From Rhodocyclus purpureus (GTDB taxonomy: Bacteria; Pseudomonadota; Gammaproteobacteria; Burkholderiales; Rhodocyclaceae): DNA of 64,000 nucleotides. Positions 47,810-57,122 of the stretch are shown piece by piece. Made by a program: the position numbers and the translations under genes. The stretch is taken from NCBI RefSeq assembly GCF_016653115.1, contig NZ_NHRX01000019.1:34001-98000 (forward strand). Reading direction: 5' to 3'. How positions within the stretch are numbered: position 1 is the stretch's first letter; each line of letters opens with the position of its first letter. The notes beneath the pieces were generated by a model. It had not been told where the DNA came from. It saw nothing but the letters and a program-made list of their open reading frames with translations, and made no database searches.

Positions 47810-49501
47810 TCAGGCCGCGGCGCGGGTATCGACCTGCTGCCGGCCGACCCGTCGCGCGGCGCTCACGAGTGCGCGGATCGACGCGGTGACGATGTTGCCG
47901 TCGATGCCGACACCGTAGCGGTCGCCCTTGAGGCCGGGCGCGGACACTTCGACGAAGGCGCAGGCGCGCGCGTTGCCGCCGTCCTCGCTCGGGCCGAGCG
48001 AGCGTTCCTCGAAGCTGCGCACCTGCAAGTCGAAGCCGAGCGCGCGCAAGGCATGGACGGCGGCGTCGATCGGGCCGTTGCCCTCGCCGGAGAGCTGCCG
48101 CACCTCGCCGTCGACCTTCAGCGTGAGGCGGATCCCCTGCCGCTCGCCGCGCTCGAAGAGGTGGTGCTCGACATGGGCGAGCGCGTCGTCGTCTTCGAGG
48201 TAGGTCCCGGCGAACAAGCCCCAGATGTCCCCGGCGCTGACCTCGCCGCCGACGCGCTCGGTGAGCGACTGCACGACCGACGAGAACTCGACCTGCAAGC
48301 GCCGCGGCAAGGCAATGCCGCATTCGTTCTCGAGCAACCAGGCGACGCCGCCCTTGCCCGACTGGCTGTTCACGCGGATCACCGAGTCGTAGCTGCGGCC
48401 GAGGTCGGCCGGGTCGATCGGGAGGTAGGGGACGGCCCAAACGGCGTCGTCCTCCTGCGCGGCGAAGCCCTTCCTGATCGCGTCCTGGTGCGAGCCCGAG
48501 AAGGCCGTGAACACGAGGTCGCCGACATAGGGGTGGCGCGGGTGGATAGGCAACTGGGTGCAGGCCTCGACCGTGCGCGCGACGCCGTTGATGTCGGAGA
48601 AGTCGAGTCCGGGATGCACGCCCTGCGTGTACATGTTGAGCGCGAGGGTGACCAAATCGACGTTGCCGGTGCGCTCGCCGTTGCCGAAGAGGCAGCCCTC
48701 GACGCGGTCGGCGCCGGCCATCAAACCCAACTCGGCGGCGGCAACGGCGGTGCCGCGGTCGTTGTGCGGGTGCAAGCTGATGATGACGCTGTCGCGGCGC
48801 GCGAGATGGCGATGCATCCACTCGATCTGGTCGGCGTAGACGTTGGGCGTCGTCACCTCGACCGTCGTCGGCAAGTTGAGGATCACCTTGTCCTCGGGGG
48901 TCGCCCCCCAGGCCGCGCTGACCGCGTCGCAGACTTCGAGCGCGAAGTCGAGTTCGGTCGCGGTGAAGGTCTCCGGGCTGTATTCGAGCTGCCATTCGGT
49001 GTCGGGCTGCTGCGCGGCGAGCTCGCGCACGAGGCGGACGCCGGCGACGGCCATGTCGACCACTTCCGCGCGGCTCATGCCGAAGACGAACTCGCGGAAG
49101 GGCTTCGAGGTGGCGTTATAGACATGGACGATCACGCGGCGGGCGCCGCGCACGGCTTCCATGGTGCGCCGGATCAAGTGCTCGCGCGCCTGCGTGAGCA
49201 CGATGATGCTGACGTCCTCCGGGATGTGGCCGCCCTCGATCAAGCTGCGCACGAAGTCGAAGTCGGTCTGCGAGGCCGACGGGAAGGCGACCTCGATCTC
49301 CTTGAAGCCGATAGCACAGAGCGTGTGGAAGAGGCGCATCTTGCGCTCGACGTCCATCGGCTCGAACAGGGACTGGTTGCCGTCGCGCAAGTCGGTGCTC
49401 ATCCAGATCGGCGCGCGCTCGATGACGCGGTTCGGCCACTGCCGGTCGACGAGATTGACGGGCGGGAAGGCTTGGTATTTGCGGGCGGGTTGCTGCAACA
49501 T
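47810..49501 (-). CDS. leuA: 2-isopropylmalate synthase, long type (LeuA2)
   Basis: The 563-residue protein condenses acetyl-CoA with 2-oxoisovalerate, the first committed step to leucine. The catalytic TIM barrel has [27 protein letters not shown] and [14 protein letters not shown]. The C-terminal region ([14 protein letters not shown]) is the leucine-binding allosteric domain. The N-terminal [13 protein letters not shown] segment and the length place it in the actinobacterial-like type 2 group rather than the ~515-residue E. coli type. AGGAG before the ATG at 49501 sets the start. It is divergent from an Lrp gene. Confidence 0.95.
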   Translation of the reverse strand: MLQQPARKYQAFPPVNLVDRQWPNRVIERAPIWMSTDLRDGNQSLFEPMDVERKMRLFHTLCAIGFKEIEVAFPSASQTDFDFVRSLIEGGHIPEDVSIIVLTQAREHLIRRTMEAVRGARRVIVHVYNATSKPFREFVFGMSRAEVVDMAVAGVRLVRELAAQQPDTEWQLEYSPETFTATELDFALEVCDAVSAAWGATPEDKVILNLPTTVEVTTPNVYADQIEWMHRHLARRDSVIISLHPHNDRGTAVAAAELGLMAGADRVEGCLFGNGERTGNVDLVTLALNMYTQGVHPGLDFSDINGVARTVEACTQLPIHPRHPYVGDLVFTAFSGSHQDAIRKGFAAQEDDAVWAVPYLPIDPADLGRSYDSVIRVNSQSGKGGVAWLLENECGIALPRRLQVEFSSVVQSLTERVGGEVSAGDIWGLFAGTYLEDDDALAHVEHHLFERGERQGIRLTLKVDGEVRQLSGEGNGPIDAAVHALRALGFDLQVRSFEERSLGPSEDGGNARACAFVEVSAPGLKGDRYGVGIDGNIVTASIRALVSAARRVGRQQVDTRAAA

Positions 49502-49664
49502 GGCGGACTCCTGAAAGCGTTGGCGCGGTGGCGACTGACAGGACACATGTTACGCAGAAGCGGCCGGCAGGTGCTTGCGTTGTTGCGCCTGAAAATCATG
49601 ACTTTTGGAATAAAATTGCTATTACTAGATTTTTAATAATACAATCTACCAAAACAGAAAGACC
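49502..49664. promoter_or_regulatory. AT-rich divergent promoter region between leuA and lrp
   Basis: Bases about 49606-49656 (AATAAAATTGCTATTACTAG, ATTTTTAATAATACAATC) are strongly AT-rich, unlike the surrounding ~70% GC sequence. This matches the AT-rich sites bound by Lrp/AsnC proteins. Because the genes are divergent, the Lrp protein is a natural candidate to control both leuA and itself. TAATACAAT offers a -10-like element for lrp. Confidence 0.5.
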
Positions 49665-50168
49665 ATGGGCAATCCAGTGCAACTCGACCGCTACGACCGG
49701 CGGATCCTGCAGCTGCTGCAGGAGGACGGCCGCATCAGCAACCAGGAGCTCGCCGAGCGCATCGGCCTGTCGCCCTCGCCCTGCCTGCGCCGCGTGCGCG
49801 CGCTCGAAGATGCGGGGCTCATCACCGCCTACCGCGCGCTGCTCGACGCGCGCAAGCTCGGGCTGACGCTGACCGTTCTCATCCACATCTCGATGGACCA
49901 GCACACGCCCGAGCGCTTCGAGGGCTTCGAGACGGCAGTGGCAGCCATCCCCGAGGTGCTCGAATGCCTGCTCATCACCGGCCAGGACGCCGACTACCAG
50001 TTGAAGGTCGTCGTCGGCGACATGGACGACTTCCAGGAGCTCCTGCTCAACCGGATCACGCGCATCCCGGGCGTCACCGGGGTGCATTCGAGCTTCGTGC
50101 TGCGCCGCGTCGTCGACAAGACCGCGCTGCCGGTGGACGCAGTCGAAACGCCGGGCTGGAGGGAATGA
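49665..50168 (+). CDS. Lrp/AsnC-family transcriptional regulator
   Basis: The 167-residue protein has the N-terminal helix-turn-helix (LDRYDRRILQLLQEDGRISN, LAERIGLSPSPCLRRVRALE) and the C-terminal RAM effector domain (VLECLLITGQDADYQLKVVV). It probably senses an amino acid. It is divergent from leuA, so leucine is a reasonable ligand guess. Its TGA overlaps the ATGATG start of the next gene. Confidence 0.92.
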   Translation: MGNPVQLDRYDRRILQLLQEDGRISNQELAERIGLSPSPCLRRVRALEDAGLITAYRALLDARKLGLTLTVLIHISMDQHTPERFEGFETAVAAIPEVLECLLITGQDADYQLKVVVGDMDDFQELLLNRITRIPGVTGVHSSFVLRRVVDKTALPVDAVETPGWRE

Positions 50169-50638
50169 TGCTGCGCAAGATCCTGCTGCCGCTGCTCCTG
50201 CTGCTGCAACTTCTGGCTGCCGGAGCGTCATTCGCGGCGGCGCCGGTGGACATCGTCAGCGCCGAGTTCGGCGTGTTCACGACCGGCGAGGACGAGGAAC
50301 GGGTCTTCTCGCCGGGCGAGGTCATCCCACTCGTTCCGGGCCAACGCTACGGCTGGGTGCTCGAAGTACGCAGCCCGCGGCGCAGCGTCTCGGTGCGCGA
50401 GGAAGCGCTGCTTGCCGGAGCGCCGGTCAAGGCCGGCGACCACGAGACCATCACCTTCGAGCGCCGTCGCCTGCTCGGCCAGCGCCAGCTCGTCCCCGTC
50501 GGCGGACGCATTTTCGGCGAATGGACGGTCGGCCCCGACGACCGACCCGGTCCGCGCCAGCTGCGCGTCACCGTCGAGGAGCAGTCGTCGGTCGAGTTCA
50601 GCTACGAGCTGCGCCCGCCCGGCACGCGTGCGCCTTGA
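50168..50638 (+). CDS. Exported hypothetical protein coupled to the Lrp gene
   Basis: The 156-residue precursor has a strong signal peptide (LLPLLLLLQLLAAGASFA). The mature part is a beta-rich domain (VFSPGEVIPLVPGQRYGWVL, FGEWTVGPDDRPGPRQLRV) without recognised family. It resembles small periplasmic Ig-like or DUF3859-type proteins, but I cannot confirm this. GGAGGG lies upstream, and two adjacent ATG codons (50165, 50168) overlap the Lrp stop, so the pair is translationally coupled. Confidence 0.75.
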   Translation: MLRKILLPLLLLLQLLAAGASFAAAPVDIVSAEFGVFTTGEDEERVFSPGEVIPLVPGQRYGWVLEVRSPRRSVSVREEALLAGAPVKAGDHETITFERRRLLGQRQLVPVGGRIFGEWTVGPDDRPGPRQLRVTVEEQSSVEFSYELRPPGTRAP

Positions 50639-50662
50639 GCCGGCGGGTAAGCGCACGCGCAC

Positions 50663-50730
50663 ATTCGCGGCTGCCGCCGCTCCCACAGCCGCTGCCGCAA
50701 GCGACCGTGGGAGGGCCGTAAGGCCCGAAT
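50663..50730. repeat. REP-like pair (family 2)
   Basis: ATTCGCGGCTGCCGCCGCTC plus CCAC (50663-50686) is followed in opposite orientation by CGTGGGAGGGCCGTAAGGCC plus CGAAT (50706-50730). A short GCAGTTTCACCTCACT, like the end of module C, follows and runs into the arfB stop. Confidence 0.6.
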
Positions 50731-50758
50731 CGAGGACTTCCCGGCCTGCAGTTTCACC

Positions 50759-51154
50759 TCACTCCCCTCCGCGCCGCCCTGCCTTCAGCTGCGCGCGGCG
50801 CGCCTTGCCGGCGAGGCGGCGCTCGACCGAGGCCCGCGTCGGCTTGGTCGGGCGCCGCGTTTTCGGCGGCGTGGCAACCCTGGCGATCAGTTCTTCGAGC
50901 CGCGCGAGCGCTTCGGCGCGGTTCTTTTCCTGGCTGCGGAAGGCCTGCGCCTTGATGACGACGACGCCGTCCTTGCTGATGCGCTGGTCGTCGAGCGCGA
51001 GCAGCCGCGCGCGGATCGCCTCGGGCAAGGAGGAGGCGGTGATGTCGAAGCGCAGGTGCACGGCGGAGGACACCTTGTTCACGTTCTGCCCGCCGGCGCC
51101 CTGCGCGCGGATCGCGGTGATCTCGACTTCTTCTGGAGGGATGAGGTAGCGCAT
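50759..51154 (-). CDS. arfB: Alternative ribosome-rescue factor / peptidyl-tRNA hydrolase ArfB
   Basis: The 131-residue protein has the class I release-factor GGQ motif at residues 21-23 ([13 protein letters not shown]) and a basic C-terminal tail ([18 protein letters not shown]) that enters the empty mRNA channel. It releases nascent chains from stalled ribosomes. It ends close to repeat DNA and is divergent from yaiI, with only 69 bp between starts. The ATG at 51154 is preceded by no strong ribosome-binding site. Confidence 0.94.
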   Translation of the reverse strand: MRYLIPPEEVEITAIRAQGAGGQNVNKVSSAVHLRFDITASSLPEAIRARLLALDDQRISKDGVVVIKAQAFRSQEKNRAEALARLEELIARVATPPKTRRPTKPTRASVERRLAGKARRAQLKAGRRGGE

Positions 51155-51223
51155 GGCGGGTTCCGGGCGCAGGGCGTAGTGGTATTGTAGCGCTCCACCT
51201 TCAGCGCCTTTCTCCTCTCCGCA

Positions 51224-51676
51224 ATGAACATCTGGGTCGACGCCGACGCCTGTCCAGTCGTCATCAAGGACATCCTCTTCCGTGCCGCCCGGCGCACGCA
51301 GGTGCCGCTGATCCTCGTCGCCAACCGCATGCTGCGCGTGCCGCCGTCGCCGTGGATCCGCGCGCTGCAGGTGCCGTCGGGTTTCGACGTTGCCGACCGC
51401 CACATCGCCGACCAGGCCGTCGCCGGCGATCTCGTCATCACCGGCGACGTGCCGCTCGCTGCGCAGGCGATCGCCAAGGGCGCGCGCGTCCTCGATCCGC
51501 GCGGCGAACTGCTCGATGCGCACAACATCCAGGAACGCTTGACGATGCGCAACTTCATGGATGAGCTGCGCAGCAGCGGCACCGATACCGGCGGCCCGGC
51601 GGCCTTCTCCGCTGCCGACGCCCACGCCTTCGCGAGAAAGCTCGACGCCCTGCTTGCCCGCCGCCCGGCAGCGTGA
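51224..51676 (+). CDS. yaiI: YaiI/YqxD family (UPF0178) protein
   Basis: The 150-residue protein begins [19 protein letters not shown] with the conserved DADACP, then [20 protein letters not shown] and DVPLA. The DUF188 family has a PIN-like nuclease fold with conserved acids, but its function is unproved. The length is normal. The ATG at 51224 lies 69 bp from the divergent arfB start, so both promoters share a short region. Confidence 0.93.
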   Translation: MNIWVDADACPVVIKDILFRAARRTQVPLILVANRMLRVPPSPWIRALQVPSGFDVADRHIADQAVAGDLVITGDVPLAAQAIAKGARVLDPRGELLDAHNIQERLTMRNFMDELRSSGTDTGGPAAFSAADAHAFARKLDALLARRPAA

Positions 51677-51686
51677 ACGCCACGCA

Positions 51687-51842
51687 TTCGGGCCTTACGG
51701 CCCTCCCACGATCGACCGGTGCTACACACCCGGGGTCCACACCCGGGGTCAGGTCTAGAATTGTTGCATTCCGCTTCGGGCCTTACGGCCCTCCCACGAC
51801 AGGCCCGTGCCATGAGGGTTTTTCGCGGCGTCAGCCGCGAAA
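51687..51842. repeat. REP-like cluster and GGGGTCAGGTCT motif
   Basis: Two copies of TTCGGGCCTTACGGCCCTCC plus CACGA (51687-51711 and 51774-51799) flank a direct repeat CACACCCGGGGTC/CACACCCGGGGTC that continues AGGTCTAGAATTGTTGCATT. A third palindrome TTCGCGGC-GTCA-GCCGCGAA lies at 51822-51842. From memory, GGGGTCAGGTCT strings occur around REP-associated transposase (RAYT/IS200-like) genes, but no transposase is present here. Confidence 0.55.
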
Positions 51843-51849
51843 GAGCGAA

Positions 51850-52095
51850 CTGGATTGCCACGGCGCTACGCGCCTCGCAATGACGGGGTAGCGACGCGTC
51901 ATCGCGAGCCCGAAGGGCATGGCGATCCAGTGCAAGGGCTGCTGTCGGGTCGCCCGAGTTGGCGAGTCCGCAAAACTGGAAGAACGAACTGGATTGCCAC
52001 GGCGCTATGCGCCTCGCAATGACGGCAGCGAATGGCTGCGTTCAGTGCTCAGGGGGGCACGACTCGTCATGATCCTTGGCGAAGCGTAAGCCACC
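51850..52095 (-). repeat. Half and full inverted copies of repeat A, then module B
   Basis: A half copy (51850-51884) is followed 14 bp later by a full inverted copy (51898-52023, GTCATCGCGAGCCCGAAGGG to TCGCAATGAC). Module B follows (52024-52095: AGCGAATGGCTGCG, CACGACTCGTCATGATCC, GCGAAGCGTAAG). The order half-A, A, B matches the 45-kb locus, though only one full A is present here. Confidence 0.8.
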
Positions 52096-52100
52096 ACCCT

Positions 52101-52147
52101 CAAAAACAAAAACCCACCCTCCGGCTGACGCCGGGGGCGGGTTTTTG
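52101..52147 (-). terminator. Rho-independent terminator of the acetate-type transporter gene
   Basis: On the minus strand AACCCGCCCCCGGC pairs with GCCGGAGGGTGGGTT around a short GTCA-containing loop, followed by TTTGTTTTTGAGG. It starts 28 bp past the stop codon of the transporter gene. The strong stem with a T-rich tail is the clearest intrinsic terminator in the window. The plus-strand reading also has a GTTTTTG tail, so it may act in both directions. Confidence 0.85.
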
Positions 52148-52174
52148 CTGAAGCGTGTCAGCAGTTGCTGTGGA

Positions 52175-52834
52175 TCAGGCCTTCACGCCGGCGGCAGCGG
52201 CGATCTGCTGCGCGGTGCCCTTCTTGATGAAGCCGAACGGCGCGCCGAGCGGCAGGACGACACGACCGAAGAAGCTGTTCAGGAAGATCGCACCGGCGGA
52301 GTAGAAGCCGATCAGGCCGATGGCCATCTCGGACCATGCAGCGAGGACGCCGCACAGTTCAGGTGCGATACCGAACGAGGCCAGCGCCAGCGACGGCAGC
52401 AGGATGTTGATCAGCACCAGCATCGCCGCGAAGGCCTTGTTCACCTCGAAAGCCGCTACCATCACGAACAGCGAGAAGATGAAGTAGCCGAAACAGGCGA
52501 CGCCGAACTGCCGCGGGTCGGCCTTGCTCATGTCGATCGCGCCGAACCAGCCGAGCGAGATCGCCCAGTGCAGGGCCACCGCCATCCAGAAGAGGCCGTA
52601 AGCGCCGAGGACGACGGCGCCGAAGTAGTTGTTCTTCTTGAAATCGATGGTCGACGCCCAGATCTGGGCGAGCGAGCCGAGGAAGATCGCCCACGGAATC
52701 AGGAAGGTAACCCCGTTGGTCCAGTGCAACTTGGCCGTTGCGGCGACGAAGGTGACCATGGCCAGGCCGAAAACGCCGAGGGCGGTCGGATCCGCCATCA
52801 CGATTTTTGTTTCTACGTGCTGCTGTTGCTGCAT
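52175..52834 (-). CDS. GPR1/FUN34/YaaH (AceTr) family acetate/succinate-type transporter
   Basis: The 219-residue protein has six membrane helices. The conserved N-terminal signature appears as ADPTALGVFGLAM, and FGAVVLGAYGLFWMA and EVNKAFAAMLV match the family's pore helices. These proteins take up acetate or succinate. The ATG at 52834 (MQQQQHVETKIV) has GGGGGGTT upstream; an ATG at 52852 is also possible. It has its own terminator. Divergent regulatory DNA (52835-53087) separates it from yqhD. Confidence 0.9.
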   Translation of the reverse strand: MQQQQHVETKIVMADPTALGVFGLAMVTFVAATAKLHWTNGVTFLIPWAIFLGSLAQIWASTIDFKKNNYFGAVVLGAYGLFWMAVALHWAISLGWFGAIDMSKADPRQFGVACFGYFIFSLFVMVAAFEVNKAFAAMLVLINILLPSLALASFGIAPELCGVLAAWSEMAIGLIGFYSAGAIFLNSFFGRVVLPLGAPFGFIKKGTAQQIAAAAGVKA

Positions 52835-53087
52835 TTTTTGAACCCCCCACATCGATGAATGTGTTACGAAACCTGCGCTGACGTCGTCTACGAGTCGGGC
52901 GCGATTGTCCTCGTGATGTGGGCACAAAAGAATGACTTAGATCAAGAGAGCTCGTGCAAATACGACAAAGCATGGCAATAAAACATGCCGTCCGCCACGG
53001 CTGTCGCCGCGGGCGTCGTTTTCACGATGGACAATGCATTGCACGCCGTGCGGGGCTGCCGCAGCCGACGTGTTCGAGGAGAGTTCC

Positions 53088-54245
53088 ATGCCCCACCTGT
53101 TCCAGTTCGCCTACCATAACCCGACGCGAATTCACTTCGGTCCCGACAGTTTCGCCGCGCTCGGTGAACTGATCCCGGGTGACGCCCGGGTCCTGCTGCT
53201 CTACGGCAGCGGTTCGATAAAACGAAACGGCATTTACGAGCAGGTGACGCAGGCGCTGTCCGCGCATGCGTGGGTCGAGTTCGGCGGCGTCGAGGCCAAT
53301 CCGACCCTGGAGACGCTGACGCGGGCGGTCGAGATGGTCCGCGCCGAAGGCGTGGACTTCATCCTCGCCGTCGGTGGCGGCTCGGTCAGTGACGGCGCCA
53401 AGTACGTCGCCTGCGCCGCCGGCTACGCGGGGGACGGCTGGGACATCGTCAGCGGCAGGCACGTGCCTCAGCAGGCACTGCCGGTCGGCGTCGTGCTGAC
53501 GCTGCCGGCGACCGGGTCCGAGTCGAACAGCGCTGCGGTCGTCACCCGCGCCGCCACGCGCGAGAAACGCGTCTTCTACGCCCCGCCGGCGCGCCCGCGC
53601 TTCGCCATCCTCGATCCGCAGGTGATGGCCAGCCTGCCCGACCGGCAACTGCAGAACGGCCTCGTGGACGCCTTCGTCCATGTCTGCGAACAATACCTGA
53701 CCTTTCCCGTCGGCGCGCTGGTGCAGGACGGCTACGCCGAGGCGGTGCTCGGCGCCTTGAAGACCCTGGCCGAAACCTTCGCCGAGCGCCAGGATCCCGT
53801 CTGGCGGCAGAACCTGATGTGGGCGGCGAACCAGGCGCTGGGCGGGATCATCGGCGTCGGCGTGCCGCAGGACTGGGCGACGCACCGGATGGCCGTCGAA
53901 CTCACCGCGCTCTACGGTGTCGACCACGGCCGCACCCTGTCGATCATCCAACCCTGGCTGCTGCGCGAAACCATCGATGCCAAACGCGCCAAGCTGGAGC
54001 AGATGGGCAGGAAAGTCTTCGGGCTGGCAGGGGCGAGCGCGGAGGAGACAATTTCTGCAATCGAGAACCTGTACCGTGCCCTGGGCATGCCCGTGCATCT
54101 GCGCGACACCGAAGTCGCCGACCCCGAAGCCACGGCCAGGATCATGCAGGCGCTGCGCGACCACGGAAACTCGGCGCTGGGCGGCCATGCCGGCCTCGAC
54201 GAGGCGAAGACCGCGCGCATCATTGCGGCGGCCTGTGGCCGCTGA
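53088..54245 (+). CDS. yqhD: NADP-dependent iron-containing alcohol/aldehyde reductase YqhD
   Basis: The 385-residue protein is close to E. coli YqhD throughout: FAYHNPTRIHFG, VLLLYGSGSIKRNG (NADP-binding loop), AVGGGSVSDGAKY, LTLPATGSESNS, VPQDWATHRMAVELTALYGV and VDHGRTLSI, which includes metal-binding His residues. It reduces short aldehydes, including products of lipid peroxidation. GAGGAG lies seven bases before the ATG at 53088. A small gene follows 29 bp downstream and may be cotranscribed. Confidence 0.93.
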   Translation: MPHLFQFAYHNPTRIHFGPDSFAALGELIPGDARVLLLYGSGSIKRNGIYEQVTQALSAHAWVEFGGVEANPTLETLTRAVEMVRAEGVDFILAVGGGSVSDGAKYVACAAGYAGDGWDIVSGRHVPQQALPVGVVLTLPATGSESNSAAVVTRAATREKRVFYAPPARPRFAILDPQVMASLPDRQLQNGLVDAFVHVCEQYLTFPVGALVQDGYAEAVLGALKTLAETFAERQDPVWRQNLMWAANQALGGIIGVGVPQDWATHRMAVELTALYGVDHGRTLSIIQPWLLRETIDAKRAKLEQMGRKVFGLAGASAEETISAIENLYRALGMPVHLRDTEVADPEATARIMQALRDHGNSALGGHAGLDEAKTARIIAAACGR

Positions 54246-54274
54246 GGCGGCAGACAAGGACGGAGGAAAGCGAC

Positions 54275-54622
54275 ATGTCCGGATTTGAAAACTACCCGCA
54301 GGACACCCGCGAGATCGAACTCGAGATCGAGCGCAAGGGCATCATCCTCGGCATCGACTGGAAGGACGAGGCCCGGGTCCGCGCACTGGCGCGCGAGGCG
54401 CTCGACCACCTGCAGGATGACGTGAAGAAGGTCGCCGCCGGGCACGGCGATCCCGAGTTGAGGACCAAGGTCGACCTGTTCGGGCTGGCCGGACTGATGC
54501 TGAAGACAATGACGGAGAGCGCCGGCGAGGGGATCGAGAGCCACGGCGGCGACGCCTGGAAAGCCTTCTCGCGCGCGCTCCGTGCCGAAATGGAAGGCGG
54601 CGAGTCCCCGCCGCAGTCCTGA
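54275..54622 (+). CDS. Conserved hypothetical protein downstream of yqhD
   Basis: The 115-residue soluble acidic protein is mostly helical (YPQDTREIELEIERKGIILG, VRALAREALDHLQDDVKKVA, LFGLAGLMLKTMTESAGEGI). No recognised family. GGAGGAAAG before the ATG at 54275 is a strong ribosome-binding site. The 29-bp distance from yqhD implies an operon, so a role linked to aldehyde reduction is possible but unproved. Confidence 0.78.
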   Translation: MSGFENYPQDTREIELEIERKGIILGIDWKDEARVRALAREALDHLQDDVKKVAAGHGDPELRTKVDLFGLAGLMLKTMTESAGEGIESHGGDAWKAFSRALRAEMEGGESPPQS

Positions 54623-54695
54623 GCACTGCGCCGGCGTTTGACCGGCACGCCCGACATCGTTATTTTCCTCTCATCGAACGAATCTTCGCCCGCCC

Positions 54696-57122
54696 ATGAA
54701 GCACGAAGCACAACTGATCTCGAACGTCGAGAACATCTCCGAACTGGTCGGGCTGCTGGAGTTGATGAGCGGAACCCTGCGCCGTTTCGCCGACCTGACC
54801 TGCGACAGCCTGGACGGCGCCATCGACGCCACCCTCGCTTCGATCGGCAGCTTCGCCGGGGTCGATCGCAGCTACCTGTTCCTCATCCGCCCCTCCGGCC
54901 AGTTCCTCGACAATACCCACGAGTGGTGCGCACCCGGCATCACGCGTGAAATCGACAATCTCCAGGGGCTGCCGATCGACAGCATCGCGTTCTGGATGCC
55001 GAGTCTGAAAAAGGGCGAGCCCATCTACATCCCCGTGGTCGCGGACCTGCCGCCGGAGCGGGCCGTCGAGCGGGAGATCCTCGGCGCGCAGCACGTCCAG
55101 TCGCTGATCGTCGTGCCGCTGCTCGCTGCCGAACGCGTACGCGGCTTCATCGGCTTCGATTCGGTGCGCACGCAGCGCACCTGGTCGCCGGCGGCGATCC
55201 AGCTGCTGCGCTCGGTCGCCGACATCATCGTCGGCGCGCAGATAAGGCGCGAGGCAATGCAGGCCCTGTCGCGGAGCGAGGCGCGCTTCCGAACGCTGGT
55301 GAGTCACTCCGCCGACGTGGTGATGATCCTGGCAGACGGGGCCACGCTGAGCTACCTGGGTCCGTCGACGCCCTACCTCCTCGGCTGGCAGGAAGACGCC
55401 TGGCTCGGCCGCAGCTACCTCGATGCCGTGCACGCCGACGACCGGGAACTGGTCAGCGCGGCGCTGCGCCGGGCCGCGTCGTCACCCGGCGAGGCAATCG
55501 CCATCCCCGATCACCGCCTGCAGCATGCGGACGGCCAATGGCACTGGTTTCTGGCGCAGGCGCTCAACCTCAGCGCCGACGCGGCGATCGGCGGCATCGT
55601 CATCAATGCCCACGACATCTCGCGGCGCAAGGCCGCTGAAGAAGCGCTGGCGCATCGCGCCCTGCACAACGGACTGACCCACCTGCCGAACCGGGCGTTG
55701 TTCATGGACCGGCTCCAGCGTGCGCTGATCCGTGCGCAGCGCAATTCGACGCAGCTCGCGCTCATCTGCATCGACATCGACCATTTCAAGCACATCAACG
55801 ACTCGCTCGGGCACGGGATCGGCGACAAGCTACTCGTCAGGATATCGCGCCGGCTCTCCGCCGCGGTCAAGAACACCGATACGGTCGCCCATTTCGGCAG
55901 CGACGAATTCGTCGTGCTCGTGGACGGGCTGACGGGCGAGGAGCAGGCAATGGCCGTGGCCAGCCGACTGCAGTTCGTCTTCGCGCAGCCGTTCATGATC
56001 GGTGGCCGCGCACACGAACTGACGGCAAGCGCCGGGCTGGTGGTCGGCAACGGTCAATCTTCCGCCGACGAACTGCTCCGCGATGCCGGCGCGGCGATGC
56101 ATCAGGCCAAGGAAAAGGGACGCGCCCGCCTGGAACGCCTGGACACGCCGCTGCGCGCGCGCCTGCTGAAGAAGCTGGCGCTGGCGCGGGACCTGCGCGC
56201 GAGCGAGCGACGCGGCGAACTCGAACTGCTCTATCAGCCACTGTTCGCTGCCGACGATCGCCGGATACGCGGGGTGGAAGCGCTGCTGCGCTGGAAGCAT
56301 CCGGAGTTGGGACAGATTTCCCCGGAGGAATTCATCCCCATCGCCGAGGAAACCGGCCTCATCGTCCCGATCGGCTACTGGGTCCTCGACGAGGCGCTGC
56401 GGCAGTTGCGGCATTGGCGCGACAGCCACCCGGAAGCACCGGCCATCCATGTCGCAGTGAATCTCTCGGCGCATCAGCTCGCCGATCCGCGACTGGTCAC
56501 GACGGTGGCGGCAGCACTCGAACGGCACGCGCTCGCGCCGCATTGCCTGTGCCTCGAACTGACCGAAAGCGTCCTCATGCAGGATACCGACAAGTCGATG
56601 GCGATCATGCACGAACTGCGCGCGCTGGGTGTCTCGATCGCCATCGACGACTTCGGCACCGGCTACTCGTCGCTCGCCTATCTGCGCAGCCTGCCGGCCA
56701 CCTCGATCAAGATCGACCGCAAATTCGTCAATGTCATGCACGAGAGCAAACGTGACGAACGGGTCGTCGCCGTCGTCGTCGAGCTGGCGCACGAACTGGG
56801 AATGCGCACGATCGCCGAGGGGATCGAAAACGAGGAGCAGGCACACACTCTGGGCGCGCTCGGTTGCGACCTGCTGCAAGGATTCCACCTGATGCGGCCG
56901 CTCGCCGCCAGCGCGGTCGAGTCACTACTCGGGAAGAGCGTCACCTGGCGCTGCGCCGACTCGTGCTCAGATGATCAACTGCGTTCCCAGCTCGACCACC
57001 CGGTTGGTCGGAATCTTGAAGAAATCGCTGGCACTGATCGCATTGCGCGACATCAGCGCGAACAGGCGCGCACGGAGCGGCAACATGCCGAGCGCCATCG
57101 ACGGCAGGATGGTCTCGCGTGA
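54696..57122 (+). CDS. GAF-PAS-GGDEF-EAL cyclic-di-GMP protein
   Basis: The 808-residue protein has a GAF-like sensor (about 20-190), a PAS domain (about 195-315), a GGDEF domain with GSDEF at the active site (the metal-binding Asp is retained) and an EAL domain starting [12 protein letters not shown], with [20 protein letters not shown] and the late [11 protein letters not shown]. The EAL motifs suggest an active c-di-GMP phosphodiesterase. The domain ends near residue 745; the last ~52 codons (56967-57122) run antisense through the 3' end of kup and look unlike any EAL tail. No signal peptide or membrane segment is present. Confidence 0.9.
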   Translation: MKHEAQLISNVENISELVGLLELMSGTLRRFADLTCDSLDGAIDATLASIGSFAGVDRSYLFLIRPSGQFLDNTHEWCAPGITREIDNLQGLPIDSIAFWMPSLKKGEPIYIPVVADLPPERAVEREILGAQHVQSLIVVPLLAAERVRGFIGFDSVRTQRTWSPAAIQLLRSVADIIVGAQIRREAMQALSRSEARFRTLVSHSADVVMILADGATLSYLGPSTPYLLGWQEDAWLGRSYLDAVHADDRELVSAALRRAASSPGEAIAIPDHRLQHADGQWHWFLAQALNLSADAAIGGIVINAHDISRRKAAEEALAHRALHNGLTHLPNRALFMDRLQRALIRAQRNSTQLALICIDIDHFKHINDSLGHGIGDKLLVRISRRLSAAVKNTDTVAHFGSDEFVVLVDGLTGEEQAMAVASRLQFVFAQPFMIGGRAHELTASAGLVVGNGQSSADELLRDAGAAMHQAKEKGRARLERLDTPLRARLLKKLALARDLRASERRGELELLYQPLFAADDRRIRGVEALLRWKHPELGQISPEEFIPIAEETGLIVPIGYWVLDEALRQLRHWRDSHPEAPAIHVAVNLSAHQLADPRLVTTVAAALERHALAPHCLCLELTESVLMQDTDKSMAIMHELRALGVSIAIDDFGTGYSSLAYLRSLPATSIKIDRKFVNVMHESKRDERVVAVVVELAHELGMRTIAEGIENEEQAHTLGALGCDLLQGFHLMRPLAASAVESLLGKSVTWRCADSCSDDQLRSQLDHPVGRNLEEIAGTDRIARHQREQARTERQHAERHRRQDGLA

